Below, piece by piece: positions 26,001 to 33,235 of a stretch of 64,000 nucleotides of DNA. The position numbers were made by a program, and so were the translations under genes. Position 1 is the stretch's first letter, and each line of letters opens with the position of its first letter. A model generated the notes under the pieces. That model had not been told where the DNA came from, ran no database searches, and saw only the letters and a list, made by a program, of their open reading frames with translations. The stretch is from JALGVA01 sp964617715 (lineage in GTDB: Bacteria; Armatimonadota; Zipacnadia; Zipacnadales; UBA5352), in contig CAZTZN010000001.1 in assembly GCA_964617715.1 (NCBI GenBank), positions 36,556-100,555 on the forward strand. The letters run 5' to 3'.

Positions 26001-26712
26001 GAGCGACGGCGGGACGGGGAACCTGGGTGGCTTCAAGTCCGGCTGCACCTCCAACCTGGTGGTCGCCGACGGCGTGCTCAACGCCCCCGACTACACGCGC
26101 ACCTGCACCTGCAGCTACCAGAATCAGACCTCGCTTGCGCTGGTGCATGACCCGGACGTCGAGCTGTGGACCTTCACCGGCCTCAAGCTGGGCGACGAGC
26201 GCATCATCCGCCTCGGCCTGAACCTGGGCGCTCCCGGCGATCGCATGGCCGACAACGGAACTCTGTGGCTTGAGTACCCCGCGACCGGCGGCCCGTCGCC
26301 TGAACTGCGAGTCACCCTCGAGCCCGAGCAGCCGCGCTGGTTCCGGCGACACACCTCGCGGATCGCCGGTGACGACCACCGCTGGGTCGGCGCCTCGGGG
26401 GCCGAGGGCCTCAGCCGGCTGACCATCCACCTCGGAGGAGATGACGACGGAGAGCGGGCATACACCGTGACGCTCTACTTCAGCGAGCCCGGCGATCTGG
26501 CGCCCGGCCAACGCGTCTTCGACGTGGCCCTGCAGGGGCGCACGGTGCTGCGCGGCCTGGATGTCGTGCGGGAGGCCGGGGGCCCGAACCGCGTGATCGC
26601 CCGAACCTTCGAGGGCGTCATGGCCGGCGGCGGACTCACCGTCGCCCTCACCCCCGCGGATGGCTCCGCGCCGCCGGTGCTGTGCGGCGTCGAAGTCGTG
26701 GCCGAGGAGTGA
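23032..26712 (+). CDS. Secreted PQQ-type beta-propeller protein with embedded methyltransferase-like and C-terminal malectin-like domains
   Basis: A 1226-residue relative of the protein at 14585-19708. It has a leader at 8-31 (VTRLILLASALACAVCSSFA) and then DWPMWRCDAMHSA, matching DWPTFRHDNARSG in the other. Propeller blades follow (VIALDAATGAIRWRFFAGG, LYCIAATDGRLRWKFLAG), then a Rossmann methyltransferase-like domain at about 455-605 (CLCLGVGGGRLIEELA, VIGIDADAAKIDGL), further blades, and a malectin-like end at about 1085-1226. It lacks the coiled coil, the 5'-nucleotidase-C-like part and the DNRLRE domain. Its methyltransferase motif I (GVGGGRL) is closer to a working site than that of its partner. 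AAGGGGG 9 bases before the ATG at 23032 fixes the start; the ATG at 22999 is less likely. It lies 46 bases after the ATPase gene. Confidence 0.88.
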   Translation: MHLPTKSVTRLILLASALACAVCSSFAADWPMWRCDAMHSAVAGESLPAELHLQWVRELPRLDPAWPDEPRLRFDVAYEPIAAGGMLFVASPRADQVIALDAATGAIRWRFFAGGPIRFAPVVWRDRLFFGCDDGYLYCIAATDGRLRWKFLAGPAERLVLGNSRLICTWPVRGAPVVADGTVYFAAGIWPFMGIFIYALDAETGEIIWVNDGQGAEYTDQPHGGALAFGSVAPQGYLAVSGDRLIVPNGRATPAVFDRHTGEMRFFRHAENNKVGDFAVSATAELYFNSGRAYPLDTGTPSGALGAAPVHTAEGVYTVENGAIVAYDPRGAQVEDYEDSRGNPRKRLALRRLWRSEEGAARVHALAGDLLLCAAAGGISAVRITDAEPHAHEVWHDELADGAASMIVAGGRLVVSTLGGRLLCYGPEEIEARHYPAETAAADTPRDAWTGRAAEILERTGTRDGYCLCLGVGGGRLIEELARQSQLHVIGIDADAAKIDGLRRRMDALGLYGPRVALIAADPASVTLPPYLAGLIVSEAPAGIAPEPAALQRLFAPIRPYGGVACLRMSPQEHARFAAAVAADLPGAQVERAGEWTLLRRSGPLPGAGEWTHQYADAANTVVSRDSLVRAPLGLLWFGGSSNVDILPRHGHGPPEQVVGGRLFIEGPNSIRAQDVYTGRVLWKRELPGFGRVYDNTAHQPGANALGSNFSSAPDGVYAVWDGRCLRLDPATGATVAEFTLPPAPGEERPQGWGFVSVYRDLLIAGASPIIFDGEQPIGTPDNWDATCSARIVALDRYSGEVLWSYDSRLAFRHNAICVADERLFCIDRLPDAVVARMARRGEEPEIEPRLIALDVRTGEELWSTTENVFGTWLSCSVEHGLLLQAGRPSRDMLPGEPGDRMIVYRVTDGAVVWDRAHSYQGPPLLHGDTIITQGQAFGLLDGEPRTRRHPLTGAVVPWRWERAYGCNTAIASEALLTFRSGAAGFYDLESDGGTGNLGGFKSGCTSNLVVADGVLNAPDYTRTCTCSYQNQTSLALVHDPDVELWTFTGLKLGDERIIRLGLNLGAPGDRMADNGTLWLEYPATGGPSPELRVTLEPEQPRWFRRHTSRIAGDDHRWVGASGAEGLSRLTIHLGGDDDGERAYTVTLYFSEPGDLAPGQRVFDVALQGRTVLRGLDVVREAGGPNRVIARTFEGVMAGGGLTVALTPADGSAPPVLCGVEVVAEE

Positions 26713-26736
26713 TGACCGCGCGCGGGTGAACGGCGC

Positions 26737-26847
26737 TCACCACTGCGGCCGGCACTCCCACAGGGCGGCGGTCGAGGGCCCGGTCAACCTGATCGGCGCG
26801 GACGCCGTCGGGCAGCATGAGCGGGCATCCACCTGCAGGGCGGGCAT
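26737..26847 (-). CDS. Possible small ORF of 36 codons
   Basis: In the 240-base space between two convergent genes, a 36-codon frame on the minus strand starts at an ATG with AGGAGAG about 7 bases upstream and reads MPALQVDARSCC..., ending ALWECRPQW. No match is known to me. In such GC-rich sequence short frames are common, so this is only a candidate; it might also be the decayed tail of a larger protein. Confidence 0.2.
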   Translation of the reverse strand: MPALQVDARSCCPTASAPIRLTGPSTAALWECRPQW

Positions 26848-26953
26848 GAGCGATCTCTCCTGACCGGCGGCGATGTCACCGCGCCTCAGCGCCGGCGCCC
26901 GCACGATCCTCCCCCCGCCGCCCGCGCGCTCCGGCGGGCCGGCTGCCCCGGTC

Positions 26954-28312
26954 TCACTCGCAGCCGCGGGACTGCCCCGGCTCGACCAGACGCAGGTCCG
27001 GGCCGGCCATGCGCGCCCACGCCCGCACCTGCGCGCCCACGTGCCCGTAGCCGATCATCCAGTGATGGCCGATGCCCTCGGCGTGAACCCAGTCGATCAG
27101 CTCGTCCGTGGGCCGCGTGAACTGCACGCGCACCGGGTTGCCCGGGAACACCATCCCGGTCGGCAGCGCCTCACCCTCGAGCAGCGCCACCTGGTAGCCG
27201 CCCGCGGTCGCGATCACACTGAGCAGCGTCACCGGGCCAGTCCTGGCCGGGAACAATGCGCACACGCCCTGGCCCATCAGGCGCACCGGGGCGAGGGTGA
27301 TCTCCGACTGCCGCTCGGCGAGGCGGAATGAGCCACTGCCGCAGTGCGTGAAGATGACCGTACCGTCCTCCAGCGGGTTGAGCCAGTCGGTGCAGTGGGT
27401 GGGCCCGTCGGTGAGCAGTTGAAGCATGAGCTGCCCGACTGCGCCGTTGACGTCGCCTTCGCACGCGAGCGGGACCCCGTCATCGGCCAGCAGCGAGGCC
27501 GCGAGGCAGACGCGGCCCATCAGGTGCGGGTAGCAGCCGACCGTCAGCGCCGCCAGCCCCTCCTGCGACACCAGCTCGCGCAGCGCCAGATAGACGCCCA
27601 TCGACTCCAGGCCCGCGGTCTCCGCGACCCGGCAGGCCCCGGCCGCCGCGGTCACGCGCTCCCACAGCGGGCGCGTGTCATCGGCGCCGAACTCGGCCGC
27701 CCGCGCCAGCAGCAGCGGCACATCCAGCGGCACCACGCGCGGGCCGATAACGCGCTTGAGCGCGAACTCGCCCGGGGCGGTGTGCGTCATCCCGCCGACC
27801 CGCGGCCCGGCTGCGCCGATGCGCGCCCGCCGCAGACGTGACCTCAGCGCAGCCGCCCGCAGCCAGATGAGCGCGCGCGCACGGCAGGCGTCATCGCCGA
27901 GGTCGCCGAAGACGCAGTCGTAGGGTGCGCCGAGCTGCTTCAGGTAGCACGTCAGTTGCTGCATCCCGCACAATGCCCCGGTCTCCATGCCCGGCAGCGA
28001 CCACAGCAGCAGCGGCGCCGGCCACTCCTCGAGCATGTCCAGCACTAGGTAGTCCTCGAACCAGCTCGTGCTCACTGTCGCGATGGCGTCCACATGCCGC
28101 TCGGCGCACACCCTGCCCGCCACGGCGGCCCGCCCGGGCGTGTCCACCGAACCCAGCGCCACCACCTCGCAGCCCGCCGCCACCAACAACTCCGCCAGGG
28201 CCTGCGCCGCCGCCGGAGCCTGGTCGGCGCCCACCTCCAGCGGGCTCGACAGGCCGGCCACCGCAACCGTCGCCCGCAGCGGCGGCGCCCCGGTCCACTC
28301 AGATGCGCTCAC
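26954..28312 (-). CDS. L-fucose/L-arabinose isomerase-like protein
   Basis: A 452-residue cytoplasmic protein of the FucI/AraA fold. The family's metal site seems present: ACEGDVNGAVGQL at about 280-292, where Glu and Asp match the ligands of fucose isomerase, and HHW at about 415 for the C-terminal His. FucI enzymes interconvert aldose and ketose with Mn2+; the substrate here is unknown because the N-terminal substrate region is divergent. The start is a GTG at 28312 overlapping the stop of the upstream gene (GTGA), with AAGGAG before it; the in-frame ATG at 28360 lies inside the upstream gene and has no ribosome site. The coupling implies joint action with the URO-D family protein. Confidence 0.82.
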   Translation of the reverse strand: MSASEWTGAPPLRATVAVAGLSSPLEVGADQAPAAAQALAELLVAAGCEVVALGSVDTPGRAAVAGRVCAERHVDAIATVSTSWFEDYLVLDMLEEWPAPLLLWSLPGMETGALCGMQQLTCYLKQLGAPYDCVFGDLGDDACRARALIWLRAAALRSRLRRARIGAAGPRVGGMTHTAPGEFALKRVIGPRVVPLDVPLLLARAAEFGADDTRPLWERVTAAAGACRVAETAGLESMGVYLALRELVSQEGLAALTVGCYPHLMGRVCLAASLLADDGVPLACEGDVNGAVGQLMLQLLTDGPTHCTDWLNPLEDGTVIFTHCGSGSFRLAERQSEITLAPVRLMGQGVCALFPARTGPVTLLSVIATAGGYQVALLEGEALPTGMVFPGNPVRVQFTRPTDELIDWVHAEGIGHHWMIGYGHVGAQVRAWARMAGPDLRLVEPGQSRGCE

Positions 28313-29550
28313 GACCGGCACTCCTTCCACGCGGCGATCAGGGCCTCGACCCCCGCCCACGGCGTGTCCGGGAACAGCGCGTCCAGCGGGTGGAGGATGA
28401 AGCGCTGGGTCTCGCCGAGGGCGTCCATGGCCCGGCGCACCTCGGCGGCGATACGCGCCGGATCACCTTCGCCCACGGTCAGCGCGTTCGCCCCACCGAC
28501 CAGCGTCATGCGCGGCGCCAGCTCCTGACGCGCCCACTCCAGGGAGACCCCATCATACACCGGGTCGAGGAAGTAGAGCACATCCACGCCCGCGTCCGCC
28601 AGCCGCGGCCCCAGCGTCTGCACGCCGGTGGTCATTACATAACCGAGCTTGCGTCCGTGTCGATGCACCAGCGCGGCCAGCTCCTGCAGGTGCCCGAACA
28701 CGTAGCGGTCGAACAGCGCCGGCGACCAGAAGTCGGTGGACGAGTACCAGCCGCGCTGGAAGACCAGGTCCACGTCCGGCGAGGTCAGCGCCAGTTCGGT
28801 GCGCGCGTAGTCGGTGGCGGCGATGATCTCCACCAGCTCGCCGAAGGCCGCAGGCTCGTCCAGCGCCAGCATGATCGCCCCCTCAACGCCGGTCAGCCAC
28901 ACCACCGCGTCCATGCCGTAGGCCGGCCACGCCTGCACCGCGACCCCCGCCTCGCGGGCGAAGGCACCGACCGCCTCCATGCGCTCGGCGAACCGGCGGC
29001 GCTGCGCTTCGTCAGGCGGGGCATAGAGGTGGCGGATGGCGGGCACGTCGGCCGGGCCGCTCACGGCGTGCTCGACGGCGCGCGGGATGTTGAAGTCCTC
29101 GAGCAGCTCCACGTGATCGGGCTGAACCGGCCATCCCGCCCGGTGGGCGGGATCGGGGGCGGTCTTCCTGACCGCGTGGCGCAGCCTGCCCGCCGGCGTG
29201 TCGTACTCGCGCACCAGCACCGGGTAGCGCGCCCCCGGCCCGGCCGAGATCACCGAGTCGGCGAAACACACCTCCGGGGACATGCTCCATGGCACCGAGA
29301 CGTCCAGCATGTCATCAACGCCCAGCGACCGCCACGCCCGCACGCGAGCGAAGTCGTCCTCGAGCGTCCACGGAACCGCGGTCCGGTGCAGGTGCTCCAT
29401 GCGCATTGAGTACCAGTAATCCCGCGGCTGGCCCTCGCGCTCCCAGCGCAGATGCGCCGGCGGCTGCAGGCCGAAGCACCAGGTGGTCAGCGGCACGTGG
29501 TCCGCCGCTCGCCCTTCGCAGGCGGCCAGAATGCGCTCGCGCGAGGTCAT
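28309..29550 (-). CDS. Uroporphyrinogen decarboxylase (URO-D) family protein
   Basis: A 413-residue cytoplasmic TIM-barrel protein. MTSRERILAACEGRAADHVPL is the standard opening of the URO-D/MtaA superfamily, which covers heme-pathway HemE, corrinoid-linked methyltransferases and many uncharacterised members in sugar clusters. GYVMTTGVQTLGPRLADAGVD in the C-terminal half matches the family's barrel pattern. It is longer than HemE and lies in a sugar-isomerase operon, so a heme role is unlikely; transfer of a methyl or carboxyl-type group in carbohydrate metabolism is only a guess. The start at 29550 begins the family opening exactly and has AAGGTGG upstream. It shares a 346-base divergent spacer with the SGNH hydrolase gene. 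Confidence 0.85.
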   Translation of the reverse strand: MTSRERILAACEGRAADHVPLTTWCFGLQPPAHLRWEREGQPRDYWYSMRMEHLHRTAVPWTLEDDFARVRAWRSLGVDDMLDVSVPWSMSPEVCFADSVISAGPGARYPVLVREYDTPAGRLRHAVRKTAPDPAHRAGWPVQPDHVELLEDFNIPRAVEHAVSGPADVPAIRHLYAPPDEAQRRRFAERMEAVGAFAREAGVAVQAWPAYGMDAVVWLTGVEGAIMLALDEPAAFGELVEIIAATDYARTELALTSPDVDLVFQRGWYSSTDFWSPALFDRYVFGHLQELAALVHRHGRKLGYVMTTGVQTLGPRLADAGVDVLYFLDPVYDGVSLEWARQELAPRMTLVGGANALTVGEGDPARIAAEVRRAMDALGETQRFILHPLDALFPDTPWAGVEALIAAWKECRS

Positions 29551-29896
29551 GCCATCACCGCCACCTTCGTGTTCTGCGCCCCCATGGTGCCCGCTCACTC
29601 CGTGTCTTCCCCGGCCACAGGCGCACACCTGCGCTGCGGTCGGCATGGCGGCCCCGGGGAACTCAGCAGGTGCATTTGTGTTCTGCCAGGTGTGTCAGCG
29701 AGCGGGAAGAGCAGAGGCGGCACCCACCGGACCGCCCGCGTCATGGGGAGAGATGGGGCCGCGCCCGCGCGAAGCAGCAGAGCGCGAAGGTCGCGACCTG
29801 ATACGCTGCCGACGGCGAGTCGGCTTTCGGAGGCGCCCACGGTTCGTACCGACGCTCTCCAATCAGGCGAGGCGACGGAACTCGGAAGGAAGTCCC
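29551..29896. other. Divergent intergenic region
   Basis: This lies between the URO-D family gene (minus) and the SGNH hydrolase gene (plus), so both promoters should be here. No clear -35/-10 pair, operator palindrome or RNA gene was seen. GGAAGGA, 6 bases before 29897, is the ribosome site of the right-hand gene. Confidence 0.5.
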
Positions 29897-30784
29897 ATGA
29901 GAAGCGCGGAGATACTGTGCGGAGCAATTGCGCTGTGCCTGATCGCCTGCGGCGGCGTGGCGGCCGGCGAGCCGACCAACGCGGCCGAGCTGGCGGAGCT
30001 GTACGGGGACGAGATCACCTGGGAGCAGTACACCGCCTACCGGGCGCTCGTAGACGCGCTGCCCGCCGACGAGCGGAAGTGGGAGCTGGCGTTGGAGCAC
30101 GAACTCGGCGCCTACTACTTCCCGATCCACGTGCGCGAGCGCATCCAGCCGGACTTCGACCCGATGACGTATGAATGGGGATGGGGCTTCGTGCGCGATG
30201 ATCCGACGCTCCCGCGGGTGATCCTCATCGGCGACTCGATCTCGCGCTCGTACACCATGCCCGTGCGCACGATGCTGGCGGGCATCGCGAATGTGCACCG
30301 CGCCCCCGCCAACTGCCTGGGGACCGACAATGCGCTCAGGTACGAGATCCTGGACCTGTGGCTCAACCAGGGCGGCTCGGAGTGGGATGTCGTCTACTTC
30401 AACTTCGGCATCCACGACCGGTACAGGGCCACGAGGTTCCCCGACTACACTCTCGAGCAGTACGCCGCCAACCTCGAGGCGATCATTCAGCGCCTGCGGC
30501 AGACGGGGGCCACGCTGATCTTCGCCAACACGACGCCCTTCGAGGAGGAGGGGGCGCAGGGAATCGACGCCAGCGTGGCTCTGAACGCCGTCGCCGCCGA
30601 GGTGATGGCCAAGCACGGGGTCGCGGTCGATGACCTGCATGGGGCCGTCATCGACAGCATCCCCGCGGTGTGGGGCGACGATCACGTACACTTCAACGAC
30701 GAGGGGATCGCGCTGCTGGCCGCGCACGTCGCGGCGACCATCAAAGCGGCGCTGGCGGAGCGGGAGGCCGTCAAGGGCGAGTGA
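29897..30784 (+). CDS. SGNH/GDSL-family hydrolase, probable lipoprotein
   Basis: A 295-residue exported hydrolase. Block I is ILIGDSIS with the nucleophile Ser114. An FNFGIHD segment serves as block III (Asn, oxyanion hole). DDHVHFNDEG near residues 260-269 is block V with the Asp-x-x-His pair. Family members are esterases or acetyl hydrolases, often removing O-acetyl groups from polysaccharides; that fits this neighbourhood but is not shown. The leader ends LIAC (Cys18), a good lipobox, so surface or periplasmic anchoring is likely. About 80 residues between leader and block I are longer than in minimal SGNH enzymes. GGAAGGA before the ATG selects the start. It converges on the TIM-barrel-like gene with a 15-base gap. 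Confidence 0.87.
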   Translation: MRSAEILCGAIALCLIACGGVAAGEPTNAAELAELYGDEITWEQYTAYRALVDALPADERKWELALEHELGAYYFPIHVRERIQPDFDPMTYEWGWGFVRDDPTLPRVILIGDSISRSYTMPVRTMLAGIANVHRAPANCLGTDNALRYEILDLWLNQGGSEWDVVYFNFGIHDRYRATRFPDYTLEQYAANLEAIIQRLRQTGATLIFANTTPFEEEGAQGIDASVALNAVAAEVMAKHGVAVDDLHGAVIDSIPAVWGDDHVHFNDEGIALLAAHVAATIKAALAEREAVKGE

Positions 30785-30799
30785 CGCCGCGCCGGTCGC

Positions 30800-31588
30800 T
30801 CAGCGGGCGCCGAGGATCTCCTCGACCATGCGCACGTTGTCCTCGACCATGTCGTCGTTGTCGCCCCGGTAGACGCCCACGTTCACGCAGTCGCCGGGCT
30901 TGATGTTCGCGAAGGCGTACTCGAAGGCCTCGCGCGGGTCCACTCGCCCGGCGGCCATGATCTTGTAGCCGATGCAGGGCTTGTCGATCTGCCGGATCGC
31001 CGCCACCGCGCGCGGCGGGTCCTCGGCCTTGAACCTGTCGCCCCTGCCATCGTGCAGGCTGCCGCAGTTGTAGAAGGACACCACGTGGAAATCCAGCGGC
31101 AGGTCGAGTTCGTGTGCCCACAGGTGCGCCTCGGGGGAGTGCCCCGCCGTCCCCACCGGCACCCCGCCTCGGCGCATGATAGCGACCAGCCGGGCGAAGC
31201 CGTCGGCGTCGCGGTCGGCGAAGCACGCATCCAGCAGCCCGCCGTGCAGGTAGGCGGCCTTCGCCCCGGCGGCCACCGCCCGGAGCGCGTCCACCTGGAA
31301 CTCGGGCGAGGAGCGGTCGCCGGGCACCTGCGCGATCCACTGGATCTGTCCGCCCTCGTTGTAGTACTCGCGCAGCAGCCGGTGGATGTGCGCGTCCGAG
31401 CGCATGATGGCGGTGTTGATGCCGGCGGCTTCAGCGCGTGCCAGCGTCTCCTTGATGCGCGCCACCGTGTAGTAGTCCAGCATCTCCTGGTCGCGCTCGC
31501 CGCTCTGGTGGCTGAACCCCGAGAACGGGTTGCCGCCGATGATCAGACGCGACACCTCGAGCCCGCAGAAATCGACGCGCGGCAGCAT
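30800..31588 (-). CDS. TIM-barrel-like protein of unknown function
   Basis: A 262-residue cytoplasmic protein. I cannot name the family with certainty. MLPRVDFCGLEVSRLIIGGN resembles the first strand of aldo/keto reductases (GLEVSRLGLG-type), but the later catalytic Tyr/Lys/NADPH-site motifs of that family are not evident. The spacing of alternating strands and helices (IQWIAQVPGD, AAYLHGGLLDA, DFHVVSFYNCGS) suggests a small TIM barrel. It is the last gene of a three-gene minus-strand operon with the isomerase-like and Gfo/Idh genes, so a sugar-related step is inferred. GGGAGG 7 bases before the ATG at 31588 sets the start, well inside a longer open frame. It begins 26 bases after the isomerase-like gene. 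Confidence 0.72.
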   Translation of the reverse strand: MLPRVDFCGLEVSRLIIGGNPFSGFSHQSGERDQEMLDYYTVARIKETLARAEAAGINTAIMRSDAHIHRLLREYYNEGGQIQWIAQVPGDRSSPEFQVDALRAVAAGAKAAYLHGGLLDACFADRDADGFARLVAIMRRGGVPVGTAGHSPEAHLWAHELDLPLDFHVVSFYNCGSLHDGRGDRFKAEDPPRAVAAIRQIDKPCIGYKIMAAGRVDPREAFEYAFANIKPGDCVNVGVYRGDNDDMVEDNVRMVEEILGAR

Positions 31589-31614
31589 CGATGGACCTCC
31601 CTCAGACCGGCCGG

Positions 31615-32970
31615 TCAGATGACCTCGACGCCCAGGATAGCGCACAGGTCGCCCAGGGCCTCGGTGTTGTCGCCGTAGCTGATGATGTAGTGCTGGCTGA
31701 GCACCTGCTGCGCGAACTCCTCCATGGGCACGTCCAGCGTGATCTCGAGTCCGGGCAGTTGCGGCGCCGGCGGCGCCCAGCCGGCCTCCTCCCACGGCCG
31801 CGGCGTCTTCGCCTCGCCGGTGACCAGGTGCATCGCGTAGCGGTCGCCGGTGTGCGCGAGGCGTGCGATGGTCACCGGGCCAGTCTTCACCTTCGAGACG
31901 TTCAGCAGCCCCTCGCCGAACTCGCCGAAGGCGCTCGGCAGGACGGTGACCGGGCCCTCGACCACCTCGGTGGGCACGTAGTCGGGCACGCCCATGAGCA
32001 CGCCGTCAGGCATGAACTCGTAGAACTCCATGTAGGCGCCCACCTGCCCGGTGACGTGGCGGACCATGAGCTGCGTCACCGCGCCGGGGATGTCGTTCTC
32101 GGGGATGGTGCATACGTCATCCTGCTCGTGCAGCAGCGTGAACACGCCCGCGGGCGCGAAGCCCAGCAGCTTCTTGACGCCATCGACATCGAGCAGCGAC
32201 ACCGCCTCGAAGCCGCGCTCGACGATCTTCTCGTGCAGCGCCAGGTAGAGCTTCACCGTGTTCTCGATGGTGCCCGGCTGCGGCTCCTTGACGAACTCCC
32301 AGCGCTCGCGCACCTGCGCCGACAGCGCCGCGACCGCGTCGGGGTCGAGGCGCTCGATGGCCCGGGCCATTTCCAGCATCTCGAAGGTCTCGACCTCCGG
32401 CCCGATGCGCGCGCGCAGCGACACGCCGTCATGGAGCGTCCCGTAGAGCTTCATGTCGCGGTAGCCCATGGAGCCGATGCGGGCGCCGCGCAGGGTGGCG
32501 GCGGCGCGCGCGGCGCGGGCGTAGCTGACCACGCGCTCGACCGGCAGCGGCCGGCCGCGGTAGGTCACCACGTACTTGAAGGTGTAGCCCAGGTCGCTCA
32601 TCGGCTTGCGCAGGGCGGTGGTGCCGGCCTGGTCGGCGGTGGTGACGAAGCGGTCGCCCTCCTCCCAGCCGGTGAGCCCCAGCAGCACCATCGGCTTGTG
32701 GCGGAAGGCGTCGGCGACACCGATGACCGCGTGCGAGGGGATCCAGCCGGCCAGGCACAGGATCAGCAGGTCGAACTCCTGTCCGGCCAGCTCGGCGCGG
32801 GCACGGGCGACGTCCCGGCCCTCCGGGTCATCGCTCACCGGGTCGGTCACGATCAGCTCCAGGCCCTCGGCCTCCAGCAGCCGGCGCGCCTCGTCGCACT
32901 TGCGCTCAACGATGTCACGGGGCGTATTGACCTCCCCGAAGCCCACAAAGGCGGCTCTGATCGGTCGCAT
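31615..32970 (-). CDS. L-fucose/L-arabinose isomerase-like protein, second copy in window
   Basis: A 451-residue cytoplasmic protein of the FucI/AraA superfamily, starting MRPIRAAFVGFGEVNTP. The likely metal residues are in IPENDIPGAVTQLMVRHVTG at about residue 290 (Glu and Asp) and SQHYIISYGDN near 426 (His). It is only distantly similar to the copy at 26954-28312; the two share fold-level patterns but few identical stretches, so substrates probably differ. The operon runs Gfo/Idh oxidoreductase, this gene, then the TIM-barrel-like protein, a typical catabolic combination for an unusual sugar or polyol. AGGAGG 8 bases before the ATG at 32970 decides the start. A long palindromic element lies just upstream, inside the operon. 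Confidence 0.85.
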   Translation of the reverse strand: MRPIRAAFVGFGEVNTPRDIVERKCDEARRLLEAEGLELIVTDPVSDDPEGRDVARARAELAGQEFDLLILCLAGWIPSHAVIGVADAFRHKPMVLLGLTGWEEGDRFVTTADQAGTTALRKPMSDLGYTFKYVVTYRGRPLPVERVVSYARAARAAATLRGARIGSMGYRDMKLYGTLHDGVSLRARIGPEVETFEMLEMARAIERLDPDAVAALSAQVRERWEFVKEPQPGTIENTVKLYLALHEKIVERGFEAVSLLDVDGVKKLLGFAPAGVFTLLHEQDDVCTIPENDIPGAVTQLMVRHVTGQVGAYMEFYEFMPDGVLMGVPDYVPTEVVEGPVTVLPSAFGEFGEGLLNVSKVKTGPVTIARLAHTGDRYAMHLVTGEAKTPRPWEEAGWAPPAPQLPGLEITLDVPMEEFAQQVLSQHYIISYGDNTEALGDLCAILGVEVI

Positions 32971-32996
32971 GGTGTACCCTCCTCTGCGGCATTCGC

Positions 32997-33213
32997 GCCT
33001 CACCCCCTCCGGCCGCCTGCGGCGGCCTCCCCCCCCTCTCCTTGGTCCGCACCCGGGCTCTCCGAGCCCGGGTCCGCCCTGCAGGAGAGGGGGGACGGCA
33101 ACGGCTCGATCCGTCTCATCGACGCGTCGTTGCCCCCCTCTCCTGCAGAGGCGTCGTCTGACTCAAGGGAGAGGGGGGCGGCGGAGCGCGCAGCGGTCCG
33201 CGGGGGGTGAGGC
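32997..33213. repeat. Intercistronic palindromic (REP-like) element
   Basis: A 217-base element with 11-base inverted ends, GCCTCACCCCC at 32997-33007 and its complement at 33203-33213. Inside are three perfect stems: 33031-33042 with 33083-33094 (12 bases), nested around 33051-33060 with 33064-33073 (10 bases, 3-base loop), and 33132-33143 with 33168-33179 (12 bases). It lies between the stop of the Gfo/Idh gene and the start of the isomerase-like gene of the same operon, so RNA from it would fold strongly and could influence stability or attenuate transcription. A second element with the same 11-base end is at 60547. Confidence 0.8.
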
Positions 33214-33235
33214 CCGCAGGCCGTTCACCGTCGCC

